DNA of 64,000 nucleotides from Halomarina oriensis. GTDB lineage: Archaea; Halobacteriota; Halobacteria; Halobacteriales; Haloarculaceae. The notes below the pieces were generated by a model. The model worked only from the letters and a program-made list of their open reading frames with translations. It was not told where the DNA came from and did not search any database. This document shows, one piece after another, positions 33,784-41,605 of the stretch. The DNA is taken from assembly GCF_009791395.1 (NCBI RefSeq), contig NZ_WSZK01000023.1, positions 86,665 to 150,664 on the forward strand. The letters run 5' to 3'. Each line of letters starts with the position of its first letter. Positions within the stretch are counted from its first letter, which is position 1. The position numbers and the translations under genes were made by a program.

Positions 33784-33951
33784 TCAGTTCGGCGTCCACC
33801 CACAGACGCTGCACTCGGTGGCGGCCACGTCGTGGAGCCCCATACACTCCGGGCACTGTTTCTTGTTGTACGCTTGGTCCCAACTCGGCGCTTCAGTCCG
33901 GTGCCCACGCTGCTCCAAGAACTCGTCGAACACGTCGCCGTTGGTCGCCAT
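33784..33951 (-). CDS. HVO_0416-type small zinc finger protein
   Basis: 55 residues: MATNGDVFDEFLEQRGHRTE, then SWDQAYNKKQCPECMGLHDV and ECSVCGWTPN. Two CxxC pairs (CPEC, CSVC) bind one zinc. The sequence closely follows the haloarchaeal HVO_0416 small zinc-finger family, one of many tiny zinc proteins in halophiles whose roles are mostly unknown. The ATG at 33951 is about 30 bp below TTTATTA (33977-33986 on the minus strand), a strong TATA box. Confidence 0.88.
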   Translation of the reverse strand: MATNGDVFDEFLEQRGHRTEAPSWDQAYNKKQCPECMGLHDVAATECSVCGWTPN

Positions 33952-34078
33952 ACAGGTATGATATAGCACACCACGATAATAAATCTGTCCTCGCCTCTCG
34001 TCGGGTGCGAACGATCGCGTCGCCAGCGTCGACGACCGAGACCGCCACACGCCGGTGTTCCCGACGAGTACGGCCGGC

Positions 34079-35974
34079 TCAGGCGAGGAAGAAGACGAGG
34101 ACGCTGACCGCCGTGACGCCGATGACGAACGCGGCGGCGAGCGCCCCACCCATCGAGATCATCGCGTTGGCGTGGGAGGCGAGCGTCTCGGTGCGGTCGT
34201 TGCCGAACACCGTCACACGGGCCTGCTCGCTGGCCATCCCGCCGACGACCGGTTCGAGGTCCGCGACCGCCCGGTCGACGAGGCCGACGACGAGCGCCTC
34301 CAGTTCCTCGTGGTCGATGGCCGCGCCGACCTGATTGTCCGCCTCGATAGTGTTGACGATGTGTGTGTCGGTGGTCATCACCTCCGCCGCGTCGACGTGG
34401 CTGGTGATGGCGTCGACCAGCGTGTCACGGAGTCCCGGCTCCATGTTGTTGCCGTCGACCAGAACGTACGCCGTCCGCTGCTCGCCGGCCTCGACGACGG
34501 CGACACGGACACCGAGCGGCCCGATGCCGTCCGTCGGCGTCCAGTCGGTCCGGTCCCAGGCCACACCGAGTCGGAGGCGCTGTCGCGGAGCGTCCCCCAA
34601 CTCGATACCGACCGTCCGGGCCGCCCCGAGCATGTCGAACGAGCGTTGACTACCCGGCGTGACGTGGCCGAGGTCCGGTCCGGAGAGGCCGTTGTTGGAG
34701 TTGTGAGCGTCGACGACCATCGCCTCGCGCAGGCCGCCCGCGCGAGCCTCGGCGGCCGCCGACAGACCGACGGCGTAGTCCACGTCGTCGGCGTAGTTCG
34801 GGGCGTAGCTCGTGACGAGCAGGGCGTCGTCACCGAACGCCTGTGCGAGGACGCCCACCTCCCCGCGTGTGACCTGCTGGCTCGCGGTGGCGCGTTCGGC
34901 GTACTCGACGCGCTCGGCCGCCCGGTTCGCGGCGTCGATGACGGTGTCGACCTCTCGCTCGGTGACGAGGTTGAAGTCGTGGCCGGCGGTGGCGTGGGGC
35001 GGAAACCCCAGCCCTTCGGTCGAGGCGGCGACCCGCTGTGGAAGGTTCCCACCACCGATTTCGCCCATCGGACCGGGGTGGATCATCGGGAGGACGAATC
35101 GCGCTTTCTCGGTGCCCCGCGTGCCGTCCTCGGTGGTCCGGCGAAACGAGAGGACGGTGACGGGGACGACGGCCTCCTCGCCCAACTGCTCGAAGAAGTC
35201 CTCCAGTTCGCGTGAGCCTTCGGCGATGTGGCCGATGAACCCCCGGATGAACTCCAGAACGCTGACGCCGAGACTCCGCTTCCAGGGCTGGTCGATGATG
35301 ACGAGAAACAGCCACGTCGACGCGGCGTAGAGCGCACAGATGACGGCGAGGACGACGAAGTCGCCCGGCACGAACGCCGAGAACGCCTCGGGGGCCTGTT
35401 CGGGCCGCGAGAGGTACGACCGCGTCAGCGGGCCGCCGATTTCGAGGTAGGTCATCGTCCCGCTGTAGACGAACAGCAGGAGGCCGCCGGCGAGCGTCTG
35501 GATGCTCGCGGGGACGACGGCCCACAGGAGTCGGTGCCCCGAGACGGCCATCGAGACGAACAGGCGGACGGCGAAGATGCTGGCGAGGGCGACGAGCAAC
35601 ACGTCGAAGACGAACCCCTGTCCGAGCGGCGGCAAGAGGGGGAGCGGGTCCGAGACGACGACGACGACGGCGGCGAGCGTCAGCAGGCCCACGGTGACGA
35701 GTTCACAGAACAGCGCGAGCAACGACGCTCTGTTCGGCGTCAACTGTCCGTCGAGTCGCCGGTCGACCCAGGGGGTGAGGACGCTCGCCGCGAGCGTCGG
35801 GATGCCGATGAAGAAGACGCCCTGCCAGGCGTCCTCGAGCAGGAACCGCGAGTCGAAGGCGGCGACGCCGGTGACGGCGGCGATGAGCAACGCGAACCCG
35901 ACGCTCGCGTACCATCGTGGTGCACGGAAGATGAACCGCGAGAGCGCCGCGAGGTCACCCTGCGTCGCCGTCAT
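34079..35974 (-). CDS. DUF2070 family membrane protein
   Basis: 631 residues. About seven N-terminal helices (to roughly residue 235) are followed by a long soluble domain. The soluble part includes SFRRTTEDGTRGTEKARFVL PMIHPGPMGEIGGGNLPQRV, VTSYAPNYADDVDYAVGLSA and VVDAHNSNNGLSG, whose His/Asp-rich HPGPMGEIGGGN and DAHNSN are family hallmarks and look like a metal-dependent active site. One or two helices end the protein (GGALAAAFVIGVTAVSVLVF). The function is unknown. It starts 26 bp after guaA, probably co-transcribed. Confidence 0.88.
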   Translation of the reverse strand: MTATQGDLAALSRFIFRAPRWYASVGFALLIAAVTGVAAFDSRFLLEDAWQGVFFIGIPTLAASVLTPWVDRRLDGQLTPNRASLLALFCELVTVGLLTLAAVVVVVSDPLPLLPPLGQGFVFDVLLVALASIFAVRLFVSMAVSGHRLLWAVVPASIQTLAGGLLLFVYSGTMTYLEIGGPLTRSYLSRPEQAPEAFSAFVPGDFVVLAVICALYAASTWLFLVIIDQPWKRSLGVSVLEFIRGFIGHIAEGSRELEDFFEQLGEEAVVPVTVLSFRRTTEDGTRGTEKARFVLPMIHPGPMGEIGGGNLPQRVAASTEGLGFPPHATAGHDFNLVTEREVDTVIDAANRAAERVEYAERATASQQVTRGEVGVLAQAFGDDALLVTSYAPNYADDVDYAVGLSAAAEARAGGLREAMVVDAHNSNNGLSGPDLGHVTPGSQRSFDMLGAARTVGIELGDAPRQRLRLGVAWDRTDWTPTDGIGPLGVRVAVVEAGEQRTAYVLVDGNNMEPGLRDTLVDAITSHVDAAEVMTTDTHIVNTIEADNQVGAAIDHEELEALVVGLVDRAVADLEPVVGGMASEQARVTVFGNDRTETLASHANAMISMGGALAAAFVIGVTAVSVLVFFLA

Positions 35975-36000
35975 CCGCGACCGCCCCCTGAGACCGTCAT

Positions 36001-36549
36001 CTACTCACAGAGCGCGACGAAGTTCTCGAAGACCTCCTGTCCCCGTTCCGTGTGTGCGACCTCCGGGTGCCACTGGACGCCGTAGAGGTCACGGTCGGGG
36101 TCGCTCATGGCCTCGACACCGCAGACGTCGCTCTCGGCCGTTCGGGAGAACCCCTCGGGGACCTCGACCACCTCGTCGGCGTGACTCGCCCAGACGCGAG
36201 TCTCGGGGGCGAGCGACCCGACCAGCGGGTCCGCCTCGTCGAGGATGTCGACGGTGACGTCGGCGTAGCCGCCGTACTCGCCCGATTCGACCCGACCGCC
36301 GAGGGCGTCGGCCATCGCCTGCATCCCGAGACAGATACCGAACACCGGGACGCCGTGCTCGAGGTACTCCGTGCTGTTGCCGGTCCGGTCCATGTCGGGG
36401 CCCCCCGAGAGGACGATGCCGTCGGCGTCGACGTCGGCGGGTGGCGTCTCGTTGTCGACGATGGCCACCTCGACGCCGACGTCACGAAGCGCGCGGCCTT
36501 CGAGGTGGGTGAACTGCCCGTGGTTGTCCACCACGACGATGCGCGTCAT
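36001..36549 (-). CDS. guaAA: GMP synthase glutaminase subunit
   Basis: The separate amidotransferase half of archaeal GMP synthase, giving ammonia to the synthetase subunit encoded elsewhere. 182 residues, a class I glutaminase: nucleophile Cys73 in FGICLGMQ, and the His/Glu pair in VQWHPEVAHTERG. IVVVDNHGQFTHLEGRALRD and LSGGPDMDRTGN are typical of the archaeal subunit. A TATA-like TTTTTATC (about 36573-36582) lies 27 bp above the ATG. Confidence 0.93.
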   Translation of the reverse strand: MTRIVVVDNHGQFTHLEGRALRDVGVEVAIVDNETPPADVDADGIVLSGGPDMDRTGNSTEYLEHGVPVFGICLGMQAMADALGGRVESGEYGGYADVTVDILDEADPLVGSLAPETRVWASHADEVVEVPEGFSRTAESDVCGVEAMSDPDRDLYGVQWHPEVAHTERGQEVFENFVALCE

Positions 36550-36670
36550 TGTCCGAGATACGACGGTGAGGCGATAAAAACCCCCCTGAACCCGGACCGA
36601 CAGGACCCCCGCTCGTCGTGGGCGAGCGACGAGGCGTGTACGCCGGCGAGAGAGTGCCTGCGAGAGCAGG

Positions 36671-36778
36671 ACGTACGTTTATATGCACAGGTTCGATACG
36701 TATCTTGTCTGCTCAACTACGCCGCATCGTGCGGTTCGGCGTCAGCTGAAAAGAGCCACTTCGATTCAATTCAATTCA
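36671..36778 (+). promoter_or_regulatory. Promoter and leader of the TrmB-like regulator, with palindromes and ATTCA repeats
   Basis: TTTATAT at 36678-36684 is a clear TATA box. It is flanked by perfect palindromes: ACGTACGT (36671-36678) upstream and GATACGTATC (36695-36704) downstream. After a leader of about 70 nt, three ATTCA repeats (36764-36778) run directly into the ATG at 36779. The leader makes this gene unlike its leaderless neighbours. The palindromes could be an autoregulatory site. Confidence 0.55.
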
Positions 36779-37588
36779 ATGCCCACGAACGAACACCGGA
36801 CACGAGCGGTCGAGTCCCTCGAGTCCCTCGGCCTTCGAGAGTACGAGGCGAGATGTTTCGTCGCACTCGTCCAACTCTCCGAAGGGACGGCCAAGGAGGT
36901 GAGTAAGGTAGCGAGCGTTCCACGCTCTCGCGTCTACGACTCCCTCGAGAAACTCCAGAACCGGGGCCTCGTCGACATCCGCGAGTCCAACCCACGAAAG
37001 TATCGCGGCGTCTCGGTCGACACCGCCATCCAGACGCTCGAGAACGAGTTCACCAACCACCTCGAAACCGCCGGTGAGAACCTCACGGAACTCCAGGTGT
37101 CGCCGCACAACGGCGACAACGAGTTCTGGACCGTCTCGGGACGCGAGAACGTCACCGAACGCGGGAACGAACTCGTCGACCGCGCGGAGCGCGAGGTGGT
37201 CGTCGTGCTCCCCGAGGACGACCACGTCGTCGACATCTCGCTGGCGTGGATCCAGCGTGCGCTCGACGCCGGGGTCACGACGCTCGTCGACGCCCCGACG
37301 CCTGCGGTCCGACACCGCGTCGAGTCGGAGGTACCCGGCGCACAGGTGTTCGTCTCGACCCGCGAGGACGGGACGACGCTCGGTCGGACGCTGCTCGTCG
37401 ACGACCACGCCGTCCTGTTGAGCGTCATCGACGAACCGCTCCCGACCGTCCAGGAGGAGACCGCCGTCGTGAGCGACGGTGGCGTCGGGACGCGCATCGC
37501 CTCGCTCGTCGAGGACGTCTCGAAGGTCCGCCGGAACGAGTTGGTCGCGGAGAGCACGACAGCGGTCGACGCCGCCGACGACGACTGA
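36779..37588 (+). CDS. TrmB family transcriptional regulator
   Basis: 269 residues. The N-terminal winged helix (SLESLGLREYEARCFVALVQ, LSEGTAKEVSKVASVPRSRV, YDSLEKLQNRGLVDIRESNP, KYRGV) is the TrmB DNA-binding domain. It is followed by a coiled linker (ENEFTNHLETAGENLTELQV) and a C-terminal PLD-like sensor (REVVVVLPEDDHVVDISLAW, TTLVDAPTPAVRHRV). TrmB proteins respond to sugars or other metabolites. A longer frame from 36683 is rejected because it starts at the TATA box. No metabolic operon adjoins it. Confidence 0.88.
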   Translation: MPTNEHRTRAVESLESLGLREYEARCFVALVQLSEGTAKEVSKVASVPRSRVYDSLEKLQNRGLVDIRESNPRKYRGVSVDTAIQTLENEFTNHLETAGENLTELQVSPHNGDNEFWTVSGRENVTERGNELVDRAEREVVVVLPEDDHVVDISLAWIQRALDAGVTTLVDAPTPAVRHRVESEVPGAQVFVSTREDGTTLGRTLLVDDHAVLLSVIDEPLPTVQEETAVVSDGGVGTRIASLVEDVSKVRRNELVAESTTAVDAADDD

Positions 37589-37656
37589 ACTACCGGCGAC
37601 TCGCAAGCACCGGCATCCCACAGTGTAGTTCTATCGACAACAGCCACCCACAGCGG

Positions 37657-38184
37657 TCAGTCTCGGAACCGGTCGGCCGCCGACTCGAAGCCGAGTTCGT
37701 CGAGTTCCCGCGAGCGCCGCGCCTCGCGGTCGGCGAGTGCCTCGGGCGTCGGGGTCGCGTCGTCGTCGATACGGGCGAACGAGTCGTGGACCTTCGCGTG
37801 ACACCACCGACAGAGGAAGACGGTTATCTCGTGGGTCACCTCGCCGTCCTCGTCGCCGCGATACGACAGGTGGTGCTCTTCGAGCAGCGGTCGGTCCCCG
37901 TCGTGGGCCATCCGAACCTCCTCGAGTCCGCACCGAACGCACTCGCGTGACCGGTTCGTACACCGGAACTGTGGGCAGTCGGCCCACCCCCAGTCCGGGC
38001 CGTCGTCCGCGACGACCGGACAGACGTAGTCGTGGTCGCGGAGCGCGCGGAAGAACTTCGAGTTCGAGTCGGCGTGCTCGAACGCGTAGCGACACTTCCC
38101 GTCGTCGGTGACGTGGTCACACCGCTCGACGTAGTCGTACGGGTCGTCCACGCCGACGGCGGTGCCGAGCGGCGTCTTCTCCAT
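37657..38184 (-). CDS. Zinc-binding protein with HNH-nuclease-like C-terminus
   Basis: 175 residues. N-terminal cysteines (CDHVTDDGKCRYAFEH, CPVV…CPQFRC) look like a zinc site. CVRC at 82-85, HH at 104-105, then LCRWCHAKVH with Cys125, Cys128, His129 and His133 reproduce the spacing of HNH nucleases (HH-loop, C-x2-CH-x3-H). The middle DWGWADC is unusual. It may be a nuclease or a non-catalytic zinc protein; the DNA-cleaving role is inferred from the motif alone. No toxin or phage neighbours. Confidence 0.6.
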   Translation of the reverse strand: MEKTPLGTAVGVDDPYDYVERCDHVTDDGKCRYAFEHADSNSKFFRALRDHDYVCPVVADDGPDWGWADCPQFRCTNRSRECVRCGLEEVRMAHDGDRPLLEEHHLSYRGDEDGEVTHEITVFLCRWCHAKVHDSFARIDDDATPTPEALADREARRSRELDELGFESAADRFRD

Positions 38185-38273
38185 GTCGGTGACTGCGGCC
38201 GCGTCGGTTTCAACCTTGCTGGCCGCTCCGGACGAACCGCTCGGTTCTTGGTCCCGCTGGCACAGTGGCGACC

Positions 38274-38612
38274 ATGCGCGTCGTCCACCAGTCGGGTCGG
38301 GTCCTCGCCAGCGACGTCGAGACGGCCGACGGCCCCCTCGCACAGGGTCGGGGGCTGATGTTCCGCCGCTCGGTTCCGGAGGACTACGCGCTCGTCTTCC
38401 GGTTCGGAAGCCAGCGACGGCGCGGCCTCCACATGCTGTTCGTCCCGTTCCCTATCGACGCCTGCTGGACGTGTGACGGCGTCGTCCAGCAGGTGACGAC
38501 GCTCCGCTCGTGGGTCGGCTACGGGCGGGCGCTCGCCGACACCGTGGTCGAAGCGCCCGCCGGCGCGTTCGACGGCGTCGAGGCCGGAGACCGGGTCCGT
38601 GTCGAGGAGTGA
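38274..38612 (+). CDS. DUF192 family protein
   Basis: 112 residues. GRVLASDVETADGPLAQGRGLMFR is the usual DUF192 start (A-T-…-GLM-R). It continues with ALVFRFGSQRRRGLHMLFVPFPID and the C-terminal TTLRSWVGYGRALADTVVEAPAGAF. In many members Met-x-MR-P-I-D sequences occupy these positions. The function is unknown; the domain is often exported, but here there is no signal peptide, so it is cytosolic. It is divergent from the HNH-like gene with an 89-bp gap. Confidence 0.85.
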   Translation: MRVVHQSGRVLASDVETADGPLAQGRGLMFRRSVPEDYALVFRFGSQRRRGLHMLFVPFPIDACWTCDGVVQQVTTLRSWVGYGRALADTVVEAPAGAFDGVEAGDRVRVEE

Positions 38613-38713
38613 CCGGCCCCGACCGGAGCGGCCGCTCGGCGGCGTGAGATAACGGAGGTGACTGTCGGTCGGTGGCGCTCACCACCGGGTGCCCTGCCCG
38701 GTCGTTCGAGGGG

Positions 38714-38986
38714 TCAGTCGTCGCCGACGGCCTTGGCGTCGGCCGGTTCCGCTGCAGCAGGCGTGATCTCGTACAGGTTCTGTCGAGCGTCGGCGAAGTA
38801 GACGTCCTCGTCGACGGCCTCGATGCCTTCGAGTCGTTCGAGTGCGTAGCGGACGGTTCGGGCCGAGAGCATCGACTCCTCGACGATACCCTTCTGGGTC
38901 AGCGGCCCGTTGTACTGGAGCACTTTATAGACGAGTTTCGCGCTCGGCGGCAGGTCGGAAAGTCCCTCGGCGGAAGAGTCGCTCAT
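38714..38986 (-). CDS. Winged-helix transcriptional regulator (MarR-like, 90 aa)
   Basis: 90 residues: LPPSAKLVYKVLQYNGPLTQ KGIVEESMLSARTVRYALER is a compact winged helix with the recognition helix at SARTVRYALERLEG, then a short wing (EDVYFADARQNLYEI) and an acidic tail. It is a DNA-binding protein with no ligand domain. A TATA-like CTTTA (about 39016-39022, minus) lies about 28 bp above the ATG at 38986, giving a leaderless start. It is divergent from EMC6-like/RLI, so it could regulate that pair or itself. Confidence 0.82.
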   Translation of the reverse strand: MSDSSAEGLSDLPPSAKLVYKVLQYNGPLTQKGIVEESMLSARTVRYALERLEGIEAVDEDVYFADARQNLYEITPAAAEPADAKAVGDD

Positions 38987-39103
38987 TTCGATATAAATAG
39001 ACACGTGGACAGCGCATAAAGATTGACCCGGGCGTCGGAATTCGGATACGTCGGGCACGAACGGACCGAACGGCTTTTGCGGCCGCACCGACCAGATTCT
39101 CTC
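38987..39103. promoter_or_regulatory. Overlapping divergent promoters, wHTH gene and EMC6-like/RLI operon
   Basis: On the minus strand ATCTTTATGC (about 39014-39023) serves the wHTH gene. On the plus strand GATATAAATAG (about 38990-39000) is a strong TATA box that would start a transcript near 39022-39027 with a leader of about 80 nt before the ATG at 39104. The two boxes are interleaved, each lying beyond the other's start site. Confidence 0.5.
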
Positions 39104-39403
39104 ATGGCTACCGACACGGTCGAACGCTTCGATGCCCACGTGAGGGGCATCACCGTGACGGCGCTGTCCGCCCTGCTGGGCATCGCCGCCGCCTTCGGGT
39201 CGTACGTCACGACGTCCGGCCCGACCGAGACGGCGGTCGTCTTCGCCCTCGTCGCGGCTATCGCCGTCCAGTTCCCGGTGCTCCAGTTCACCGGCATCAA
39301 AACGGACTTCTCCGCGAAGGACTACCTCTACGTCGCGTTCATGACGTTCGCGCTCTGGTTCGTCACGCTGACCATCCTCTTCACCGCGGGCGTCACCCTG
39401 TAA
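39104..39403 (+). CDS. EMC6-like membrane protein
   Basis: 99 residues with three helices: HVRGITVTALSALLGIAAAF, VVFALVAAIAVQFPVLQFTG and YLYVAFMTFALWFVTLTILF. The short KTDFSAKDYLYV turn and its place directly before RLI are typical of the archaeal EMC6-like family, proposed relatives of the ER membrane-protein insertase subunit EMC6. The stop and the next start overlap by one base (TAATG), so translation with the RLI gene is coupled. Confidence 0.8.
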   Translation: MATDTVERFDAHVRGITVTALSALLGIAAAFGSYVTTSGPTETAVVFALVAAIAVQFPVLQFTGIKTDFSAKDYLYVAFMTFALWFVTLTILFTAGVTL

Positions 39404-41247
39404 TGGCCGACGACAGCATCGCGGTCGTCGACCTCGACAGGTGCCAGCCCGACCGCTGTAACTACGAGTGCGCCAACTACTGCCCGCCCAACCGGACGGG
39501 CAAGGAGTGCATCGTCACGCGCGAGGAGCGCCACGGCGACGACACTTACGAGGGCGACCCCGACCAGGTGTCTATCTCCGAGGACATCTGTCTGGGCGAG
39601 TCCTGTGGTATCTGCGTCGTCAAGTGCCCGTTCGACGCGCTAGAGATCATCAACCTCCCGCAGGAACTCGACGAGGAACCGGTCCACCGCTACGGCGAGA
39701 ACGCCTTCGCGCTCTACGGCCTCCCGGCCCCACAGGACGGGCAGGTGACGGGCATCCTCGGACCGAACGGTATCGGGAAGACCACCGCCGTCCGCATCCT
39801 CGCCGACGAGATAACGCCCAATCTCGGCGACCCCAGCGTCGACCCCGACTGGGACGCGGTCATCGACGAGTACCGGGGGACAGAGCTCCAGAACTACCTC
39901 GAGGGCGTGCAGGCCGACGACGTCACCGTCGCGCGCAAACCACAGTACGTCGACAAGATTCCGGATCAGTTCGACGGCAACACCCGCCAACTGCTCGAAT
40001 CGGTCGACGAACGCGGCGTGATGGCGGACCTGGTCGAGCGGCTCTCCATCGGCCCGGTCGTCGACCAGGCCATCGACACGCTCTCCGGGGGAGAGCTCCA
40101 GCGAGTCGCGCTCGCGGCCACGCTCGCGCGTGACGCCGACTTCTACTTCCTCGACGAGATCACCCCCTATCTGGACATCGGCCAGCGCGTCACCGCCGCG
40201 CGTCTCATCCGAGAACTCGCCGAGGACGGCGACCGGTCGATGCTCGTCGTCGAACACGACTTGGCGGTGCTCGACCTGCTGGCCGACTCGCTCAACGTCG
40301 CCTACGGTGAACCCGGCGCGTTCGGTGTCATCACGCCACCGAAGTCGACGCGCCAGGGCATCAACCAGTACCTCTCGGGCTACCTCGAGAACGAGAACAT
40401 GCGCATCCGCCCGGAGGCCATCGAGTTCGAGCGCCACGCGCCACGCTCGTCGTACCAAGGCGAAGCGCTGGCCACCTATCCGGACCTCACGATGTCCTAC
40501 GGTGAAGACGAGTTCACCCTCGACGTCGAGGCCGGCGAGATCCGGGAGAACGAGGTGCTCGGCGTCGTCGGCCCGAACGGGATCGGGAAGTCGACGTTCG
40601 CCAAACTGCTGGCGGGCCGTCTCGAACCGACCGAGGGCGAACTGGACACCCGACTGGACATCTCGTACAAGCCGCAGTACGTCGACATCGACCAGCCGAT
40701 GCGTGTCGACGCGTTCCTCGCGTCCATCACCGACCAGTTCGGCTCCTCGTACTGGGAGACCGAAATCGCCAACCCGCTCCAGTTGGGCCAGATCATGGAG
40801 CAGAACCTCACCGACCTCTCCGGCGGGGAGCGCCAGCGGGTGGCCATCGCGGCGTGTCTCTCGAAGGACGCCGACCTCTACCTGCTCGACGAACCCTCGG
40901 CCCACCTCGACGTCGAACAGCGGGTGCTCGCCACCCGCGCCATCCGTCGGTACACCGAGAACCACGACGCGACGGCGATGGTCATCGACCACGACATCTA
41001 CATGATCGACCTGCTGTCGGACCGCCTGATGGTGTTCGACGGCGAACCCGCCGTCCGCGGCGAGACCTCCCCTCCAGTGGGGATGCGCGAGGGGATGAAC
41101 CGGTTCCTCTCCAATCTGGACATCACGTTCCGCCGGGACCAGCGCACCAGTCGCCCGCGTATCAACAAGCCGGGCAGCCAGCTCGACCGCGAACAGAAGA
41201 ACGCCGGCGAGTACTACTACGCGCCGGCGGACGACGACGAGGAGTAG
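39403..41247 (+). CDS. Ribosome recycling / initiation ATPase RLI (ABCE1)
   Basis: 614 residues. Splits ribosomes after termination. Two N-terminal Fe-S clusters are shown by CQPDRCNYECANYCP… and LGESCGICVVKCPFDALEI. There are two ABC modules: Walker A GPNGIGKTTAV and GPNGIGKSTFA, signatures LSGGELQRV and LSGGERQRV, Walker B DADFYFLDEITPY and DADLYLLDEPSAH. The hinge and length match ABCE1. The 5' end overlaps the EMC6-like stop. The end, GAGGAGTAG, is the first unit of a tandem hairpin-repeat array. Confidence 0.96.
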   Translation: MADDSIAVVDLDRCQPDRCNYECANYCPPNRTGKECIVTREERHGDDTYEGDPDQVSISEDICLGESCGICVVKCPFDALEIINLPQELDEEPVHRYGENAFALYGLPAPQDGQVTGILGPNGIGKTTAVRILADEITPNLGDPSVDPDWDAVIDEYRGTELQNYLEGVQADDVTVARKPQYVDKIPDQFDGNTRQLLESVDERGVMADLVERLSIGPVVDQAIDTLSGGELQRVALAATLARDADFYFLDEITPYLDIGQRVTAARLIRELAEDGDRSMLVVEHDLAVLDLLADSLNVAYGEPGAFGVITPPKSTRQGINQYLSGYLENENMRIRPEAIEFERHAPRSSYQGEALATYPDLTMSYGEDEFTLDVEAGEIRENEVLGVVGPNGIGKSTFAKLLAGRLEPTEGELDTRLDISYKPQYVDIDQPMRVDAFLASITDQFGSSYWETEIANPLQLGQIMEQNLTDLSGGERQRVAIAACLSKDADLYLLDEPSAHLDVEQRVLATRAIRRYTENHDATAMVIDHDIYMIDLLSDRLMVFDGEPAVRGETSPPVGMREGMNRFLSNLDITFRRDQRTSRPRINKPGSQLDREQKNAGEYYYAPADDDEE

Positions 41248-41578
41248 GGAGACGCTCGCGGTGCGAGCGTCTCAAAAAACCGAACGGGGAGCGGTAGCGA
41301 CCCGTGAGGAGTAGGGAGATTCGGACCGAGCGAAGCGAGTGAGAATCTCCGACCCCCGAGCGGTGACCAGCGGGAACCGCGAGGAGTAGCGTGGTTCGGA
41401 GTTCCCGCGAGTGAGACGAACGGGAGCACGGAAGACGAGCAGAGCGAGTCTTCCGGAGCGCGAGACCCACGGGATTCCGAACGGCGAACAGTGTGAGCCG
41501 TGAGGAGTAGGGAGATTCGGACCGAGCGAAGCGAGTGAGAGTCCCCGAGAGCCGTCTCGGGGCATCCACCGCACGCTT
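41239..41578 (+). repeat. Tandem array of four GAGGAGTAG + hairpin units
   Basis: GAGGAGTAG occurs at 41239-41247 (the true RLI end), 41306-41314, 41381-41389 and 41502-41510. Each is followed by a potential stem-loop: GAGACGCTCG/CGAGCGTCTC; GGAGATT/AATCTCC around CGGACCGAGCGAAGCGAG; a nested structure GTTCGGA/TCCGAAC enclosing CGGAAGAC/GTCTTCCG; and a decayed copy of unit 2. The 61 bp at 41397-41457 match 15905-15965. The array separates RLI from the PHP gene and contains no gene. Confidence 0.75.
41249..41273 (+). other. 10-bp perfect stem-loop directly after the RLI stop
   Basis: GAGACGCTCG (41249-41258), loop CGGTG, CGAGCGTCTC (41264-41273), followed by six As. On the RLI mRNA the hairpin is followed by A rather than U, so it is not a classic intrinsic terminator. 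It could protect the 3' end or mark the unit boundary of the array. Confidence 0.6.
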
Positions 41579-41605
41579 TTGTCGGCCGCCGTCCTCGGGG
41601 TCGAC

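Noticed and set aside
36683-36778. Longer TrmB-like protein starting at 36683
   Set aside because: This start lies on the TATA box, so it would be upstream of transcription; the added residues do not resemble the family.
41249-41279. Intrinsic (bacterial-type) terminator after RLI
   Set aside because: The hairpin is followed by A rather than T on the coding strand, so it cannot work as a hairpin-U-tract terminator for RLI.
41239-41578. CRISPR array
   Set aside because: Repeat spacing is irregular, repeats are only 9 bp plus variable hairpins, and no cas gene is in the window.
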